From Spartobacteria bacterium UBA5019 (lineage in GTDB: Bacteria > Verrucomicrobiota > Verrucomicrobiia > Chthoniobacterales > Terrimicrobiaceae), in the NCBI GenBank assembly GCA_002396485.1, contig DGXZ01000048.1:1859-17354 (forward strand): DNA of 15,496 nt, written 5' to 3'. This document shows positions 14,310-15,496 of this stretch, in pieces; position 1 is the stretch's first letter; the number at the start of each line of letters is the position of its first letter. Made by a program: the position numbers and the translations under genes. Below the pieces are notes generated by a model. It did not search any database. It worked only from the letters and a program-made list of their open reading frames with translations, and was not told where the DNA came from.

Positions 14310-15463
14310 GGTTTGAAAAATAGCAATGCGTTTTCCATTATGTAATTGGCACGCTTAATGCTGAGTATTTATTGCATGAAAACATTCCAAACTTCTTTTT
14401 TTGATGAAAGCAAGAGACTTGCCGCGTTGAGCCGATTGAGAGACCCCTTAGAGGAGTTATCTAAGCACATTGACTTTAATATGTTCCGCACTATCTTAAC
14501 CGAGGCCCTGCGCAAGGCCGAGCGGAAAAGCCCCGCCGGACGCAAACCCTTGGATGTGATTTTGATGTTCAAAGCTTTGATCATCCAGCGGCTCTTCAAC
14601 CTCAGCGACGAGCAGTTGGAGTATCAGATCACAGACCGGCTTTCCTTTACCCGGTTTTTGGGGCTTCATATCGGGGAGACCATTCCCGATTATACGAGTT
14701 TCTGGGGTTTTCGGGAGGCTTTGGCGGAAAAAGGGTTGGAACGTCAACTCTTCAACGAGTTTTCAGCAAAATTGGAGGCCGAGGGGGTTTTTGCCAAAAA
14801 TGGATCGATCATCGATGCCACGATTGTTGAAATTCCCAAGCAACGCAATAGTCGGGAGGAAAATGCCAAGATCAAAGCCGGACAAGTTCCTGTTGATTGG
14901 GATGAAAATAAAAGCTCGCACAAGGATACCGATGCTCGGTGGGTGAAGAAAAATGGCGTGAGTTTTTTTGGCTATAAAGATCACATCAAGACAGATGCGG
15001 ACACATCTTTGATCACCGACTATCGTGTAACGGCGGCCAGCACACACGACAGTGTTGCCTTGAAGGAGCTTGTAAACGAGGCGGATGCTGGAAAACCCCT
15101 GCACGCAGACAGCGCCTATACGGGAGAGGAGATCGAGGAGGTTTTGAAGGAGTTGAATATCGAAAACAAGGTCTGCGAAAAAGGCTACCGGGGCGCGCCG
15201 CTCACTGAAGCCCAGCGTCGGCACAATCGCCAAAAGTCAAAAATCCGCGCTCATGTGGAGCATGTTTTCGGGTTCATGGAGAACTCGATGAACGGCATCT
15301 TCATCCGGTGTATAGGAATCAAAAGAGCAACATGTCAGATCGGATTGGCCAACCTGACTTATAACATCTGCCGCTACGCGCAGTTGATTCGCCTAAAGCG
15401 AGTGAAAGTAGCATAAAAAACAAGAAAAAGCACTCCTGAGCTATGATTTTCCAATTTTCAACC
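14310..15463 (+). mobile_element. IS5-family insertion sequence, boundaries uncertain
   Basis: The transposase gene at 14376-15416 defines the element. The only candidate terminal repeats are imperfect: GGTTTGAAAAAT at 14310-14321 against the reverse complement of AATTTTCAACC at 15453-15463. No matching target duplication is visible, and the right end could lie beyond the window. The 147 bp between the cusA stop and 14346 contain no recognisable gene. The element sits where an outer-membrane channel gene of the cus operon is often found. Confidence 0.35.
14376..15416 (+). CDS. IS5-family DDE transposase
   Basis: The protein has 346 aa from the ATG at 14376 (MKTFQTSFFDESKRL); a TTG at 14346 would add ten unlikely residues. 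The N-terminal domain (DPLEELSKHIDFNMFRTIL, GRKPLDVILMFKALIIQRLFNLSDEQLEYQI) is typical of the IS5 group. The catalytic DDE pattern is visible: first Asp in SIIDATIVEIPKQRN, second Asp in PLHADSAYTGEE, and Glu in RAHVEHVFGFMEN with the usual Y/R spacing. It appears full-length with no frameshift, so the element may still be active. It catalyses cut-and-paste-type transposition of its own element. Confidence 0.9.
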   Translation: MKTFQTSFFDESKRLAALSRLRDPLEELSKHIDFNMFRTILTEALRKAERKSPAGRKPLDVILMFKALIIQRLFNLSDEQLEYQITDRLSFTRFLGLHIGETIPDYTSFWGFREALAEKGLERQLFNEFSAKLEAEGVFAKNGSIIDATIVEIPKQRNSREENAKIKAGQVPVDWDENKSSHKDTDARWVKKNGVSFFGYKDHIKTDADTSLITDYRVTAASTHDSVALKELVNEADAGKPLHADSAYTGEEIEEVLKELNIENKVCEKGYRGAPLTEAQRRHNRQKSKIRAHVEHVFGFMENSMNGIFIRCIGIKRATCQIGLANLTYNICRYAQLIRLKRVKVA

Positions 15464-15496
15464 AGTCGATCCCATGGATCCGCCAAAGTAAAACTG

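Noticed and set aside
14310..15463. Exact terminal inverted repeats and target duplication of the IS
   Set aside because: Only a 10-12 bp imperfect match was found and flanking bases do not repeat, so the boundaries are not claimed with confidence.

Overview
The window looks like a piece of a bacterial chromosome or metagenome contig, probably from Verrucomicrobiota. This rests on several weak pointers. There is a PATR-type beta-strand-repeat exoprotein with a PEP-CTERM-like tail. A small Cys-rich secreted protein sits next to a copper efflux operon, an arrangement I recall from that phylum. The siroheme-decarboxylase-like protein is double-domain. Intergenic palindromic mini-repeats are abundant. 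No rRNA or tRNA was found to settle the taxonomy.

Left part (1-2772). The left edge holds the last 42 codons of a class V aminotransferase-like gene. Next comes a winged-helix/Fic-domain protein whose catalytic Fic histidine is replaced by glutamine. It is convergent with a fused AhbA/AhbB-type siroheme decarboxylase-like gene on the minus strand.

Centre-left (2896-6152). Divergent from the decarboxylase is a MoeB/ThiF adenylyltransferase fused to a rhodanese domain. A Trm112-like small protein follows, flanked by two inverted copies of a dispersed repeat whose sense translation reads HRGHREH. Then comes a threonyl-tRNA synthetase lacking a TGS domain and ending abruptly after motif 1: the editing site is complete but the catalytic and anticodon-binding parts are missing. 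A minus-strand TPR-like protein faces it.

Centre (6265-8533). Two tandem genes begin with nearly the same initiation region and a similar N-terminal export or anchor segment. The first encodes a disordered, Pro/Ser/Thr-rich protein. The second encodes a PATR protein with a VPEA...TM...R tail, the type of signal handled by an exosortase. Behind it lie about 400 bp without a convincing gene, filled with palindromic repeats that include a perfect 27-bp inverted pair.

Right part (8534-15496). A copper/silver-resistance cluster encodes a Cys-rich exported protein, a small exported YHS/TRASH-like protein, a CusB-type lipoprotein adaptor carrying a metal-binding domain, and a CusA-type RND pump with all three Cu(I)/Ag(I) methionines. 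CusB and CusA overlap by an ATGA. No outer-membrane channel gene follows. Instead an IS5-family transposase gene lies 177 bp downstream of cusA and fills the rest of the window. The cluster would move Cu(I)/Ag(I) from the periplasm outward, using an outer-membrane factor encoded elsewhere.
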